In this document: piece by piece, positions 16,579-24,872 of the stretch | Numbering within the stretch: position 1 is the stretch's first letter | How the letters are laid out: each line of letters starts with the position of its first letter | NCBI RefSeq assembly: GCF_030815485.1 | Contig: NZ_JAUSWV010000002.1 | Coordinates: forward strand, 310,001-374,000 | DNA from: Streptomyces rishiriensis | GTDB lineage: Bacteria > Actinomycetota > Actinomycetes > Streptomycetales > Streptomycetaceae | Direction: 5' to 3' | DNA length: 64,000 nucleotides | Translations under genes and position numbers: made by a program | Notes under the pieces: model-generated | What the model was told of the DNA's origin: nothing | Seen by the model: the letters and a program-made list of their open reading frames with translations, nothing else | Database searches by the model: none

Positions 16579-17325
16579 TCACGGCCGCACGGCGTGGATC
16601 AGGTGGTTCAGCGTGTCCTCTCCGTCCGCCATCGGCGGTTTCAGAACGCTGGGCTCCAGGCCCATCTGCCTCAGATACGCACAGAGTTCGGCGACCCGGC
16701 CGTGCACGTCCTGGACGTCGATGAACACATTGCGCAGCAGAGGGCGCAGTTCTGCGTCGACACCCCGCAGGATCTCCAGTTCGGAGCCCACCGCGTCGAT
16801 CTTCAGCAGATCTACGGGTCGGTCGGTGCCGATGTGGCGGGAGAGCCGTTCGACGGTGACGGTGGTCTCGCGTCCCTGAAACATCCGCTCCACGACCCGC
16901 GGCGGAAAGCTCCTGCCCAGCAATTCCTTCAGCTGACCCTGATCCTGCGGGTACAGCGTCGAACTGCTGGGGAGCAGCGGATAGTAGCGGAAGGACACGC
17001 CGGCGACTTCCTCGCTCCCGAGGGCCGTCTCGTGCACGGACACGTCGTGGAGGCCGAACTCCGCCACGTTGGCGTGCAGGGCCGCGACGAGTTCCGGCAG
17101 CGGCTCGAAGGCCACGATGCGCGCCTTGGGCCGCCGCTGCTTCACGAACAGCGTGAAGAGCCCGATGTTCGCCCCGACGTCGATGACGAACGGCTCGTCC
17201 GGAAGGGAAATACCGGCGTAGGTTCCGCCTTCGAACATCTCGCGGTACAGAAAGCGCGCGTCCAGCGCACTGACGGCGTGCACGGAGAATCCCTCAGCGA
17301 CTTCCGTCAGCTTGGGGGGTGTCAT
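16579..17325 (-). CDS. FkbM-family SAM methyltransferase
   Basis: 248 residues with SAM motif I FVIDVGANIGLFTLFV, the acidic ribose site VAFEPLPELV, and the FkbM-type DLLKIDAVGSELEILRGV. FkbM enzymes O-methylate hydroxyls of natural products. The start at 17325 has GGGAG about ten bases upstream. It sits between the carrier protein and carbamoyltransferase genes, 19 bases after the ACP stop, so it is probably in the same operon and makes a methoxy group in the cluster product. The methylated position cannot be told. Confidence 0.87.
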   Translation of the reverse strand: MTPPKLTEVAEGFSVHAVSALDARFLYREMFEGGTYAGISLPDEPFVIDVGANIGLFTLFVKQRRPKARIVAFEPLPELVAALHANVAEFGLHDVSVHETALGSEEVAGVSFRYYPLLPSSSTLYPQDQGQLKELLGRSFPPRVVERMFQGRETTVTVERLSRHIGTDRPVDLLKIDAVGSELEILRGVDAELRPLLRNVFIDVQDVHGRVAELCAYLRQMGLEPSVLKPPMADGEDTLNHLIHAVRP

Positions 17326-17344
17326 ATGGCGGGGCTCCCGGTAC

Positions 17345-17596
17345 TCAGCCGAGGCGTTCGACGACGTAGTCGGCCAGCCGGTCCTCGGACGTGAGCGTGT
17401 CCTCGGTGAGGTCCTCGTCCTCGAACGTCACACCGAACCGCTCCTCGAGGAGAAGCAGGAACTCCAGCGCGTCCAACGAGGTGAATCCATAGGCTTCGAG
17501 GAAGTTGCTGCTGTTCTCATTCACCGTGCGACCACTGGAGGCGGCAAACTCCTTGGCGATTTGGTGGATCTCCTGGAGCACTTCGTCGCGGTTCAC
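17345..17596 (-). CDS. acyl carrier protein, MmcB-like candidate
   Basis: About 83 residues. The carrier helix has YGFTSLDALEFLLLLEERFG, with the predicted phosphopantetheine Ser in FTSL; the usual Asp before the Ser is Thr here. Acidic helix III (FEDEDLTEDTLTSED) is typical of discrete ACPs. The start is GTG at 17596, with AAAGG six bases upstream, rather than a TTG eleven codons earlier. In mitomycin the free ACP MmcB carries AHBA through glycosylation; this gene, in the middle of the AHBA run, is the best match for that role here, though an amine-loading ACP at 31.2 kb looks similar. Confidence 0.85.
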   Translation of the reverse strand: MNRDEVLQEIHQIAKEFAASSGRTVNENSSNFLEAYGFTSLDALEFLLLLEERFGVTFEDEDLTEDTLTSEDRLADYVVERLG

Positions 17597-17690
17597 AGAC
17601 AGCCTTTCATTCGTTCGGACGAGTGACAATCTATCCGGTGGGTCAGAGGCTGTCCATCCTGACTAAGACTCAAAACATCTCAGTCGGCGC

Positions 17691-18842
17691 CTAGTTGGAT
17701 CCTGCAAGCAGACGGTCCAGCCAGCGATGGTGATGCTGCAACGCCAACTCGTTGCGTCCGAACACAAAGTGCGTATTCGCCCCGGAGGACAAAGCTGCCT
17801 GTACGTCAAATCCGGTGCGATAGTCCTCGTCCGCCACACCCCTTTCGACGAGTTCGCTGAACTCCGCCGTGTAGCGCCGGTCCTCCTCGGTGACCGGGGG
17901 CACGCGCGTCAGGATGGTCTGCACGGTGCTGCTCCGGTCCACGCCCGGGCCGGGCATGATCTGGGAGACGACTCCGTGTCCTTCCCAGGTGCCGGCGATC
18001 GACACGTTGGGGAAGACCGTGTAGACCGTGCCGCAGTGCGGAGCGGGGTCCCAGTCCTCGACCGGGACGTCCCGCAGCGTCCGGAGCGACTTGACCGGGT
18101 ACAGGATCCGCTGGTGCGGCCCGAAGGAGTCCACCACCATCAGGTTGGAGGTGGACGTCGGGGCGAACGTGGTGCGGTGCAGTGCCTGGATGTGGTAGCT
18201 CTCCAGGTAGCCGTCGAAGGCGACTTTCCAGCCGGGTCCGGGCAGTTCGCGCTGCTCGTAGACGTGCCACTTGTCGAGTTCGAGCCGCTCCAGCTCCCGC
18301 GCGTACTCCCCGAGCCAGGCGTCCAGGTCGATCGTGGCGCCGGGGGTGAGACACACCCATACGAAGCCGAGGCTCTCCACGACGGGCAGGGGGCGCAGCC
18401 CCAGTTCGGCGGTGTCGACGTCCCCGAAGGTGCCGGGCTTGTGCACGGCGACGAGGCCGCCCTGGTCGTCGTACACCCAGGCGTGGTAGGGGCAGCGGAA
18501 GCGGTGCCGGGTGCCGGTTCCGGCCGGGCACAGCTGGGCGCCGCGGTGGCGGCAGACGTTGAGGAACGCCCGTACGACGCCGTCCTGTCCTCGGGTGAGC
18601 AGGACCGGGGTGCCCAGCGCGTCCAGGGCCTTGTAGGAGCCGGCGCCCGGGAGTTCGACGGAGAGCGCGAGCGCGAGCGGGACCCGTTTGAAGACGACGT
18701 CGATCTCTCGCCGCCACCGGTCCGGGTCGAGGTATTCCGTGACGGGGACCCGCAGCACGTCCTCGGCCTGGTCCGTCGTGCCGGCCTCCAGGTGCGCCAG
18801 GGCCCGCTGCGCCAGGGCCACGGCCTGGGCATGGTCGATCAC
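17691..18842 (-). CDS. Rieske non-haem iron oxygenase, alpha subunit
   Basis: About 383 residues. The Rieske [2Fe-2S] site is CRHRGAQLCPAG with RFRCPYHAW (Cys-X-His and Cys-X2-His), and the mononuclear iron site is in FDGYLESYHIQALH. The overall plan is that of aromatic ring-hydroxylating or related single-component oxygenases. The GTG at 18842 is chosen because it overlaps the upstream stop as GTGA and has GGGAGG eight bases away. It would hydroxylate or otherwise oxidise the aromatic or sugar-derived part, in line with the oxidised quinones of mitosanes. It needs a reductase, not found in this window. Confidence 0.88.
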   Translation of the reverse strand: MIDHAQAVALAQRALAHLEAGTTDQAEDVLRVPVTEYLDPDRWRREIDVVFKRVPLALALSVELPGAGSYKALDALGTPVLLTRGQDGVVRAFLNVCRHRGAQLCPAGTGTRHRFRCPYHAWVYDDQGGLVAVHKPGTFGDVDTAELGLRPLPVVESLGFVWVCLTPGATIDLDAWLGEYARELERLELDKWHVYEQRELPGPGWKVAFDGYLESYHIQALHRTTFAPTSTSNLMVVDSFGPHQRILYPVKSLRTLRDVPVEDWDPAPHCGTVYTVFPNVSIAGTWEGHGVVSQIMPGPGVDRSSTVQTILTRVPPVTEEDRRYTAEFSELVERGVADEDYRTGFDVQAALSSGANTHFVFGRNELALQHHHRWLDRLLAGSN

Positions 18843-19690
18843 GGCTCCCACCTCCCGTTTCGTTGCGGTGCGTGCAGTGCGAAGAACTTCTCGTAGAGAA
18901 GCACCTGGCTGTCGAGCATGTGGCGGCCGTACACCACGGGCCGTCCGCTCTCCCGGGCGGCCTTGAGCAGGGCGGTCTCGGCCGGCTTCATGATGATGTC
19001 GGCGACCGCGCAGGTACGCGGCAGACGTGCGAGGTCGAAGGGCAGCGGGTCACCTGGACGCATACCCAGCGGGGTCGCGTTCACCGCGATGTCGGCGCCG
19101 TCACCGTCGAAGTCGCCCTCGGAGCCGACCACCACGCGACCCGGCCAGCGTGCGTCCAGCCGGGCGAGCACGTCCTCCCGGCGGATCGCGTCGGGGTCGT
19201 ACAGCCGCAGCCGGGCGACACCGGCGGTGAGCAGGGCCGCGGCGACGGCCCGTCCGGCGCCGCCGGCCCCGGCCAGGACGACGGTCGCGCCCGCGGGGTC
19301 GTGGCCGTTGTCGCGCAGCCCGTGGACGAAGCCGGCGCCGTCGAAGTTGTCGGCGAGCCAGGTCCCGTCGGGGTTCCTGCGCAGGGCGTTGGCGCTACCG
19401 GCCACTTCGGCGGCCGGGCCCAGCAGGTCGGCGTACCGGCACACCTCGATCTTGTGCGGCACGGTGACGAGGATCCCGTCGAGGTTGCGCATCCGGCGCA
19501 GTCCGCACATCACCTCCGCGAGGCCGTCGGGGCCGACATGCACGGGGACCAGCACGGCGTCCCGCGCGGTACGGGCGAACAACTCGTTCAGCAGGCCGGG
19601 GGCGCGCACCTGGGCCACCGGGTCGCCCAGGACCACGTAGAGCCGGGTCGTGCCCGAGATGGCGCTCGGGCCGGGCGGGGCGTCGGGCAT
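18839..19690 (-). CDS. rifI: aminoquinate/shikimate dehydrogenase (RifI type)
   Basis: 283 residues with the shikimate dehydrogenase plan: YVVLGDPVAQVRAPGLLNELF (substrate Ser positions altered to Ala/Pro), VTVPHKIEVCRYAD (catalytic Lys), NFDGAGFVHGL (catalytic Asp region), the dinucleotide loop LAGAGGAGRAVAAAL, and NATPLGM. RifI homologues act in the aminoshikimate branch, interconverting aminoquinate and aminodehydroquinate. It is nine bases after the dehydroquinate synthase homologue and overlaps the Rieske gene, so it is part of the same operon. Confidence 0.88.
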   Translation of the reverse strand: MPDAPPGPSAISGTTRLYVVLGDPVAQVRAPGLLNELFARTARDAVLVPVHVGPDGLAEVMCGLRRMRNLDGILVTVPHKIEVCRYADLLGPAAEVAGSANALRRNPDGTWLADNFDGAGFVHGLRDNGHDPAGATVVLAGAGGAGRAVAAALLTAGVARLRLYDPDAIRREDVLARLDARWPGRVVVGSEGDFDGDGADIAVNATPLGMRPGDPLPFDLARLPRTCAVADIIMKPAETALLKAARESGRPVVYGRHMLDSQVLLYEKFFALHAPQRNGRWEP

Positions 19691-19698
19691 GGCGCTCC

Positions 19699-20745
19699 TC
19701 AGGCCGAGGTGGGGGCGGCGCCCGAAGGCAGGTCCGCCAGGACGGAGGAGACCAGGTGCTCGTCGACCCCGGGCACCAGTTCGACCCCACGGGGGCCGTC
19801 CAGGACGAACGTCAGTCCGGCATCGGCGTCCTGCCCCTTCTTGTCGCGCCGCATCAGCTCCACGAGGGTCGCCACGGGCACGCCGGAGGGCAGCCAGGTG
19901 GGCAGTCCGAAGCTCTCCACCATCTCCCGGTGCTCGGCCACCCGGTCCTGGTCGACGCGGCCCAGCCGGCCGGCGAGCAGCCCGGCGAACACGGTGCCGA
20001 CCGCGACCGCCTCGCCGTGTCGCCAGGCGTAGTCGGTGGCACGCTCGATGGCGTGCCCGAGGGTGTGGCCGTAGTTGAGGATGTGGCGCGGACCCCGGTC
20101 GCGTTCGTCGAGGGCGACGACCGACGCCTTCAGCGTCACACTCGCCACGATCTGCTCGGTCAGGTCGAGCCCGCGCAGATCGCCGGCGCCGATGAACGCG
20201 CAGCGGGCTATCTCCCCGTAGCCGCTGAGCAGTTCGCGTCGGGGCAGGGTGTGCAGGAAGTCCGTGTCGCAGAGCACCGCGCTGGGCTGCCAGTAGGCGC
20301 CGACCAGGTTCTTGCCCTCAGGCAGATTGACCGCGGTCTTGCCGCCGACGCTCGCGTCGACCTGGGCGAGCAGCGTGGTCGGCAGGTGCACGACCTTGAT
20401 GCCGCGGTGGTAGAGGGCGGCGGCCAGGCCGACGGTGTCCGTCGTCGTGCCGCCACCGCAGGCGACCACGGCGTCGGACCGGGTCAGCCCGGCAGCGACG
20501 AAGGCGCGGCAGTACGACTCGACCGACGCGAGCGTCTTGAGCCGCTCGCCGTCGGCCACCGGCACGACCGTGAACGGCACACCGGGATCGGGGAGTTCCC
20601 CCTCCGGTACGGCGCTCACCAGGGCGACGCGGCCGACGCCCAGTTCCTTCAGAACGGCCGGCAGCAGTCGGCGGGCGCCGGATCCGACATGGACGGCGTA
20701 GTCGTGGTCTTTCAGCGTGACGTCGATACGGCGGATTGCGCTCAT
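19699..20745 (-). CDS. rifG: aminodehydroquinate synthase (RifG type)
   Basis: 348 residues of the dehydroquinate synthase family: ACGGGTTTDTVGLAAALYHRG (NAD site; primary enzymes usually have GGGVVGD), LPTTLLAQVDASVGGKTAVN, GYGEIARCAFI, and NYGHTLGHAIE (zinc His). The changes in the NAD loop fit the secondary-metabolite branch that acts on aminoDAHP. It is the first gene of the long minus-strand run and diverges from the radical SAM gene across a 233-bp gap that must hold promoters for both. Confidence 0.9.
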   Translation of the reverse strand: MSAIRRIDVTLKDHDYAVHVGSGARRLLPAVLKELGVGRVALVSAVPEGELPDPGVPFTVVPVADGERLKTLASVESYCRAFVAAGLTRSDAVVACGGGTTTDTVGLAAALYHRGIKVVHLPTTLLAQVDASVGGKTAVNLPEGKNLVGAYWQPSAVLCDTDFLHTLPRRELLSGYGEIARCAFIGAGDLRGLDLTEQIVASVTLKASVVALDERDRGPRHILNYGHTLGHAIERATDYAWRHGEAVAVGTVFAGLLAGRLGRVDQDRVAEHREMVESFGLPTWLPSGVPVATLVELMRRDKKGQDADAGLTFVLDGPRGVELVPGVDEHLVSSVLADLPSGAAPTSA

Positions 20746-20920
20746 GCCTTCAGTGCCCCCGTGGCTGTCCGGCCCTCACCGACGGCATGCTAGCCAACGG
20801 TGCCGATCAAGGTCCACCCCCGGATCGTGTAGACCGCCGGATCCGCACATGTACAGAATGTTGCGCGCTCATGGAGCCGCAACTGGGTCCTATGGCTACA
20901 TGGTTGACGAACAGTTAGGG

Positions 20921-20950
20921 TTGACCCGTCGAGCGACCTGGCCGTAAATC
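20921..20950 (+). promoter_or_regulatory. candidate promoter for the radical SAM gene
   Basis: TTGACC at 20921-20926 and TAAATC at 20945-20950 are separated by 18 bases, about 28 bases before the ATG at 20979, which has GGGGAC as a possible ribosome site. The pattern resembles a vegetative sigma-70-type (HrdB) promoter. The opposing promoter for the dehydroquinate synthase operon must also be in this 20746-20978 gap, but I see no clear hexamers for it. Confidence 0.4.
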
Positions 20951-20978
20951 CCAAGCCGACCGCAAAACGGGGACTTTC

Positions 20979-22148
20979 ATGCGCCTTAAGGAAAAGTTTC
21001 GTGCCGCACTCACCGCCTCGGCGGCAGAAGGCGGTCGACTCCCCTTCCTGATGAACGACATGGTCATCGAGGAACAGCTCTGCCAAATGCGCTGTTCCTA
21101 CTGCCTCACCGAGGAGTACAACCTCCTCATGAACGTGCCGGACGCACGGCTGCGGCTCACCACCGATCGCCGTCAGGACTGGCACGAGATACTGGACATG
21201 TACCACGAGCACGTGGACGCGCCCATTCTGCGGCTCTCCGGCGGTGAGTTCTTCTGGCTGAAGGGGTCCACCGAGTTCGTCCAGGAGGCCAGCCGCCGCT
21301 ACGAGACCGTCCAGGTCATCACCAACGGCGTGTTCCTCAACGAACGGCGCATCGAGGCCCTCGCCGCGATGGGCAACGTCCAGCTGAACATCTCCCTGGA
21401 CGGACACACCCTGGAGCTGAACCGGCACCGTCTGCCCCCGAAGCAGGCCAAACTGCACGACGTCATCATGCGCAGTCTCCACGCGGCGGCCGGGGCCGGG
21501 CTGCGCATCGACATCCAGTCGGTGCTCACCGACGCCAACTACGCGGGCCAGCTGGAGTTCGCCCAGTACCTGCGCGACGAGGTCGCGGGCAGCACCACGC
21601 TGTACTTCTTCCCCGTGCGCGGCGACACCGCGGAGCGCATGGGCCCGCCGCCCGGCAATCACCTGATGCCGCTGGTGGAGCGCTACGACGAGTTCGCGGA
21701 CGTCCTGCCGCCGCGCGCCTACGTCGAGCACATGGCCGAACAGCTGAAGACGAACGTGCGCACCCTCGGCTGTTTCGTCACGGCGACCATGGCCCAGCTC
21801 TTCGGCCAGGGCGACGTCTCCGCATGCCCGCACGCCTGGGTCAAACCGATGGGCAACCTGGCGCAGGACCGGAAGCTGCTGCTCGACCAGTACGGCTCGC
21901 ACCAGCACTACGACCTGTTCATGCACGACCGGCCGCGGTTCAGCTTCTGCAAGACCTGCGCCACGCCGTCCGACGTCATCAACCTGTTCTTCCTGGACCG
22001 GATCACGGAAGAGGAGATCGGCGCGACGCACCTGTACTCGGGTGAGCGCTCACGCGCCCGGCTGCGGGAGCTGAAGGAGACGTTCCGGCCGGTCATATCC
22101 GACTCCCCCGCAACCGGACAGGGCGTCGCTCAGAGCGTCAGCTCCTGA
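20979..22148 (+). CDS. radical SAM enzyme with C-terminal Cys cluster (SPASM/Twitch-like)
   Basis: 389 residues. CQMRCSYC at residues 35-42 is the CxxxCxxC [4Fe-4S]-SAM motif, followed by RLSGGEFF (SAM-binding GGE) and VITNGVFL. C-terminal cysteines at LGCFVT, SACPHAW and FCKTCATP suggest an auxiliary iron-sulfur cluster. Such enzymes do C-C or C-heteroatom bond formation, dehydrogenation or epimerisation. The mitomycin cluster has the radical SAM gene mitD, thought to join the sugar and aminobenzoyl parts; a similar job is plausible here. The gene overlaps the convergent oxidoreductase by 19 bases at the 3' ends. Confidence 0.85.
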   Translation: MRLKEKFRAALTASAAEGGRLPFLMNDMVIEEQLCQMRCSYCLTEEYNLLMNVPDARLRLTTDRRQDWHEILDMYHEHVDAPILRLSGGEFFWLKGSTEFVQEASRRYETVQVITNGVFLNERRIEALAAMGNVQLNISLDGHTLELNRHRLPPKQAKLHDVIMRSLHAAAGAGLRIDIQSVLTDANYAGQLEFAQYLRDEVAGSTTLYFFPVRGDTAERMGPPPGNHLMPLVERYDEFADVLPPRAYVEHMAEQLKTNVRTLGCFVTATMAQLFGQGDVSACPHAWVKPMGNLAQDRKLLLDQYGSHQHYDLFMHDRPRFSFCKTCATPSDVINLFFLDRITEEEIGATHLYSGERSRARLRELKETFRPVISDSPATGQGVAQSVSS

Positions 22149-23077
22149 TCGCACTCGGCGTCGGCGTACAGCGCCGCGATGAGTTCCTGCACCTCCAGCG
22201 CCTGCGCCGGGGCCACCGTGCGGCCCCGGGCCCGGCCCGCCACCGTGTCGAGGAAGCCGCGGATCGCCGCCAGCTCGGGCCGCCGGTCCTCGGCCGTGAC
22301 CGTGCCCGCGGCGCTGCGCACCTCGCCGCGACGCAGGTCCAGCACGGTGCTCTCGCCACTGGCGGCGGTGGCCTCCAGGGTGAGGCCCATGACCCGGCTG
22401 CGGCGATCGATGCGCAGCTTCGCGTGACCTGCCGGGAACTCCAGGTCGGCGACGACCCGCTCCTCCACACCTGCCGCGTCGACCCGGCAGGAGACCGGGC
22501 GGGGCCGTCCGAAGACGGTGATCAGCAGATCCAGGGCGTGCGCGCCGAGGTCGACCAGTGCCCCGCCGCCGGCCCGCGCCGCGTCGCCGTACCAGTTCGT
22601 CACAGGCCGCCACAGCCGCTGGCCGGCGGTGGTGAAGGTCAAGGTGATCTCACAGGGGCCCTCGGGCAGCGCCTTCAGGAACGCCGGCACCAGCTCGTGG
22701 AAGCGGTAGGGCAGGTTGACCGCGAGCCGGTCGGCGCCGGCCGCCCGGGCCAGCCGGCGCGCTTCCGCCAGATCGGCGGCCAGCGGCTTTTCGCACAGGA
22801 CGTGCGCCCCGGCCGCGAGGGCCGCGAGCACGGGCTCGGTGTGGGCGTCGTTGGGGGTGCACACCGCCACCACGTCCGGCCTGCCGACCGTGAGGAACTC
22901 CTCCAGGCTGGTGGTGACCAGGATGCCGTCGGCCGCCGCACCGAGGACCGAGCGCGCGCTGTCGGCGTCGGTGTCGCAGGCGGCGACGAGGGTGTAGTCC
23001 TCGTGGTCGGTGACGACGGGCAGGTGATAGCGCTGGAAGACGCGCCCACAGCCGACCACTCCGTAGCGCAGGGTCAT
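22130..23077 (-). CDS. Gfo/Idh/MocA oxidoreductase (second copy)
   Basis: 315 residues: Rossmann YGVVGCGRVFQRYHLP, the active-site VLCEKPLA near residue 95, and a C-terminal domain with GGGALVDLGAHALDLL. It belongs to the same family as the RifL-like protein at 12510 but is clearly distinct. It is translationally coupled (ATGA) to the B12 radical SAM gene upstream. NAD(P)-dependent oxidation or reduction of a sugar or cyclitol carbon is expected; it may work on the radical SAM product. Substrate unknown. Confidence 0.85.
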   Translation of the reverse strand: MTLRYGVVGCGRVFQRYHLPVVTDHEDYTLVAACDTDADSARSVLGAAADGILVTTSLEEFLTVGRPDVVAVCTPNDAHTEPVLAALAAGAHVLCEKPLAADLAEARRLARAAGADRLAVNLPYRFHELVPAFLKALPEGPCEITLTFTTAGQRLWRPVTNWYGDAARAGGGALVDLGAHALDLLITVFGRPRPVSCRVDAAGVEERVVADLEFPAGHAKLRIDRRSRVMGLTLEATAASGESTVLDLRRGEVRSAAGTVTAEDRRPELAAIRGFLDTVAGRARGRTVAPAQALEVQELIAALYADAECDQELTL

Positions 23078-24816
23078 CGGGCCACTCCCGCCGCGACGAG
23101 GGCCTCGGCGCCGCAGACGCGCTCCACCCGCTCGCCGAATTCCTTGAAGGACTCACCGAGGTGCTCGGCGTCGTAGTCGGCCACCAGGTCCCGCAGATCG
23201 GCGGTGAGCCGGCCGGCGAGGTCGGGCGGGTCGGTCTCGGCGAGGACGAGTCCATGGTTCATGAAGGCGAGGAACAGCTCCGGCAGCCCGTTGCGCCAGG
23301 CCCGCAGCCGACTGAGGAAGGCGCGCGGATTGTGCTCCGTCCCTCGTAGCCGGCGGGCGCCCAGGGCGATCTTCTGGGCGATGAACGGCAGGACGTTCTC
23401 CTTGCGGTCGCTGATCTCCTCGCCGACCTCGCTCCACGCGCTCCACAGGGCCTCGACGCGGGGGTCCGGCACGCGGTAGTCACGGCGAGCGGTGCGCAGG
23501 ATCTCGTAGGCGTCGCCCTCCAGACCCTCGATGTCGGCCAGCGGCAGCGGCTCCTCGATCTTGTCGTACATCTCGGTGCCGCGCAGCGCGATGGCGCGGT
23601 TGATCAGGAAGAACGGGTTGTCCGCCTCGTGGATCCGAGCGGCCACGATGAACTCGAGGTTCTCCCAGAGTTCGTCGATGGTGGTCTTCGGCTCGATCAT
23701 GATCCAGCCCGGGTCGAGGCCGAGGCCCTTGCGCTTGAACATGCGGGCCGCGTCCAGGTTGTAGGCCACCGTGGTGCCCTTCTTGAACCGCCGCAGCATG
23801 CCGGGCGACCCGGACTCGATGCCCAGCAGCGCGGACGAGAGTCCCGCCCGGTGCAGCAGGTCGAGAGCCTCGTGGTCGATCAGCCCGGAGTCGACCCGGA
23901 ACTCACAGTGGAACTGAAACTTCAGACCACGGCTGAGGACGGTCTCGGCGAACTCGACGGCGTGCGCGAAGCCGTCGCCGAACGCCCCACCGAAGTTGTC
24001 GTCGTTGAACCAGATGAAACGGGTCCCGAACTCCCTTTGCAGGTAGTCGATCTCGTCGACGACGTCACCGGGCGGTCGCATCCGCCAGAAGCCGTCCACC
24101 ACTCCGGGCTGGCGGGGCGCATAGCAGAAAGTGCACTTGGCGTGGCAGCCCCGGCTGGTGAACGTGGAGGCCACGGGCGTCGCGATGCCCGCCGCCTTGT
24201 GGTACTGCAGCACGTCACGGGCCGGCCAGACGAGGTTTGCGAGGTCCGGCAGCACGGGCATACCGCTGCTGCGCACCCGGTCGCCGTCGCGGTAGAACAG
24301 CCCGGGCGTCTCCCGCCAGTCGGTCCCGGCGGTCAGCCGGTCCATGATCCCCACGACCGTCAGCTCGCCCTCGCCGAAGGTGACGCAGTCGGCCTCGGGT
24401 ACCCGCTCGGCGATGAGTTTCGCGTTGTAGGTGCAGAACGCGCCGCCGATGGCGATGAAGACGTCCGGGTCGGCGATCCGCGCACACCGGATCAGCCGGA
24501 TGGCATCGATGATGTGCAGGTCGTACATGATGCTGATACCGATGAAACGGGGGCGCTCACGGCGGATGAGCTCGATGATGGCCTCATCGCTGGGCGTACG
24601 GCCGTGCAGATTCAGGGATGTGACGGAGTGTCCGGCATTGCGCAGATATCCTGTGATGCAGGCGAGGCCCAGATTCTCCCGGACCTTCTCGTAGAAAATC
24701 CGCAGCGCCGGGTCGAGTTGGACATACTCCTCGTCGGTGACGGTCACGTTCTGATTGTTCAGGCTGAGTGCCCCCGTGGCTATCTCACGCGGGGTCAACA
24801 GCACGACGTCCGACAT
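23074..24816 (-). CDS. B12-binding-type radical SAM enzyme
   Basis: 580 residues. The N-terminal ~200 residues form a cobalamin-binding-like Rossmann fold (FIGISIMYDLHIIDAIRLI..., IAIGGAFCTYNAKLI, FGEGE). TSRGCHAKCTFCYAP carries CxxxCxxC, followed by WFNDDNFGG and LLGIESGSPGMLRRFKKG, as in class B radical SAM methylases and BchE-type enzymes. The usual DxHxxG cobalamin-ligand motif is not evident (LHGRTPSD is in that area). The mitomycin cluster contains a comparable protein (MmcD, from memory). The gene is alone with the oxidoreductase downstream and 57 bases from the PPTase stop. Confidence 0.87.
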   Translation of the reverse strand: MSDVVLLTPREIATGALSLNNQNVTVTDEEYVQLDPALRIFYEKVRENLGLACITGYLRNAGHSVTSLNLHGRTPSDEAIIELIRRERPRFIGISIMYDLHIIDAIRLIRCARIADPDVFIAIGGAFCTYNAKLIAERVPEADCVTFGEGELTVVGIMDRLTAGTDWRETPGLFYRDGDRVRSSGMPVLPDLANLVWPARDVLQYHKAAGIATPVASTFTSRGCHAKCTFCYAPRQPGVVDGFWRMRPPGDVVDEIDYLQREFGTRFIWFNDDNFGGAFGDGFAHAVEFAETVLSRGLKFQFHCEFRVDSGLIDHEALDLLHRAGLSSALLGIESGSPGMLRRFKKGTTVAYNLDAARMFKRKGLGLDPGWIMIEPKTTIDELWENLEFIVAARIHEADNPFFLINRAIALRGTEMYDKIEEPLPLADIEGLEGDAYEILRTARRDYRVPDPRVEALWSAWSEVGEEISDRKENVLPFIAQKIALGARRLRGTEHNPRAFLSRLRAWRNGLPELFLAFMNHGLVLAETDPPDLAGRLTADLRDLVADYDAEHLGESFKEFGERVERVCGAEALVAAGVAR

Positions 24817-24872
24817 CTGACCCTAACCCTTCCCCGTGGTCCGTAAAAGAAGTCGATGCAGAATAAACGGAG

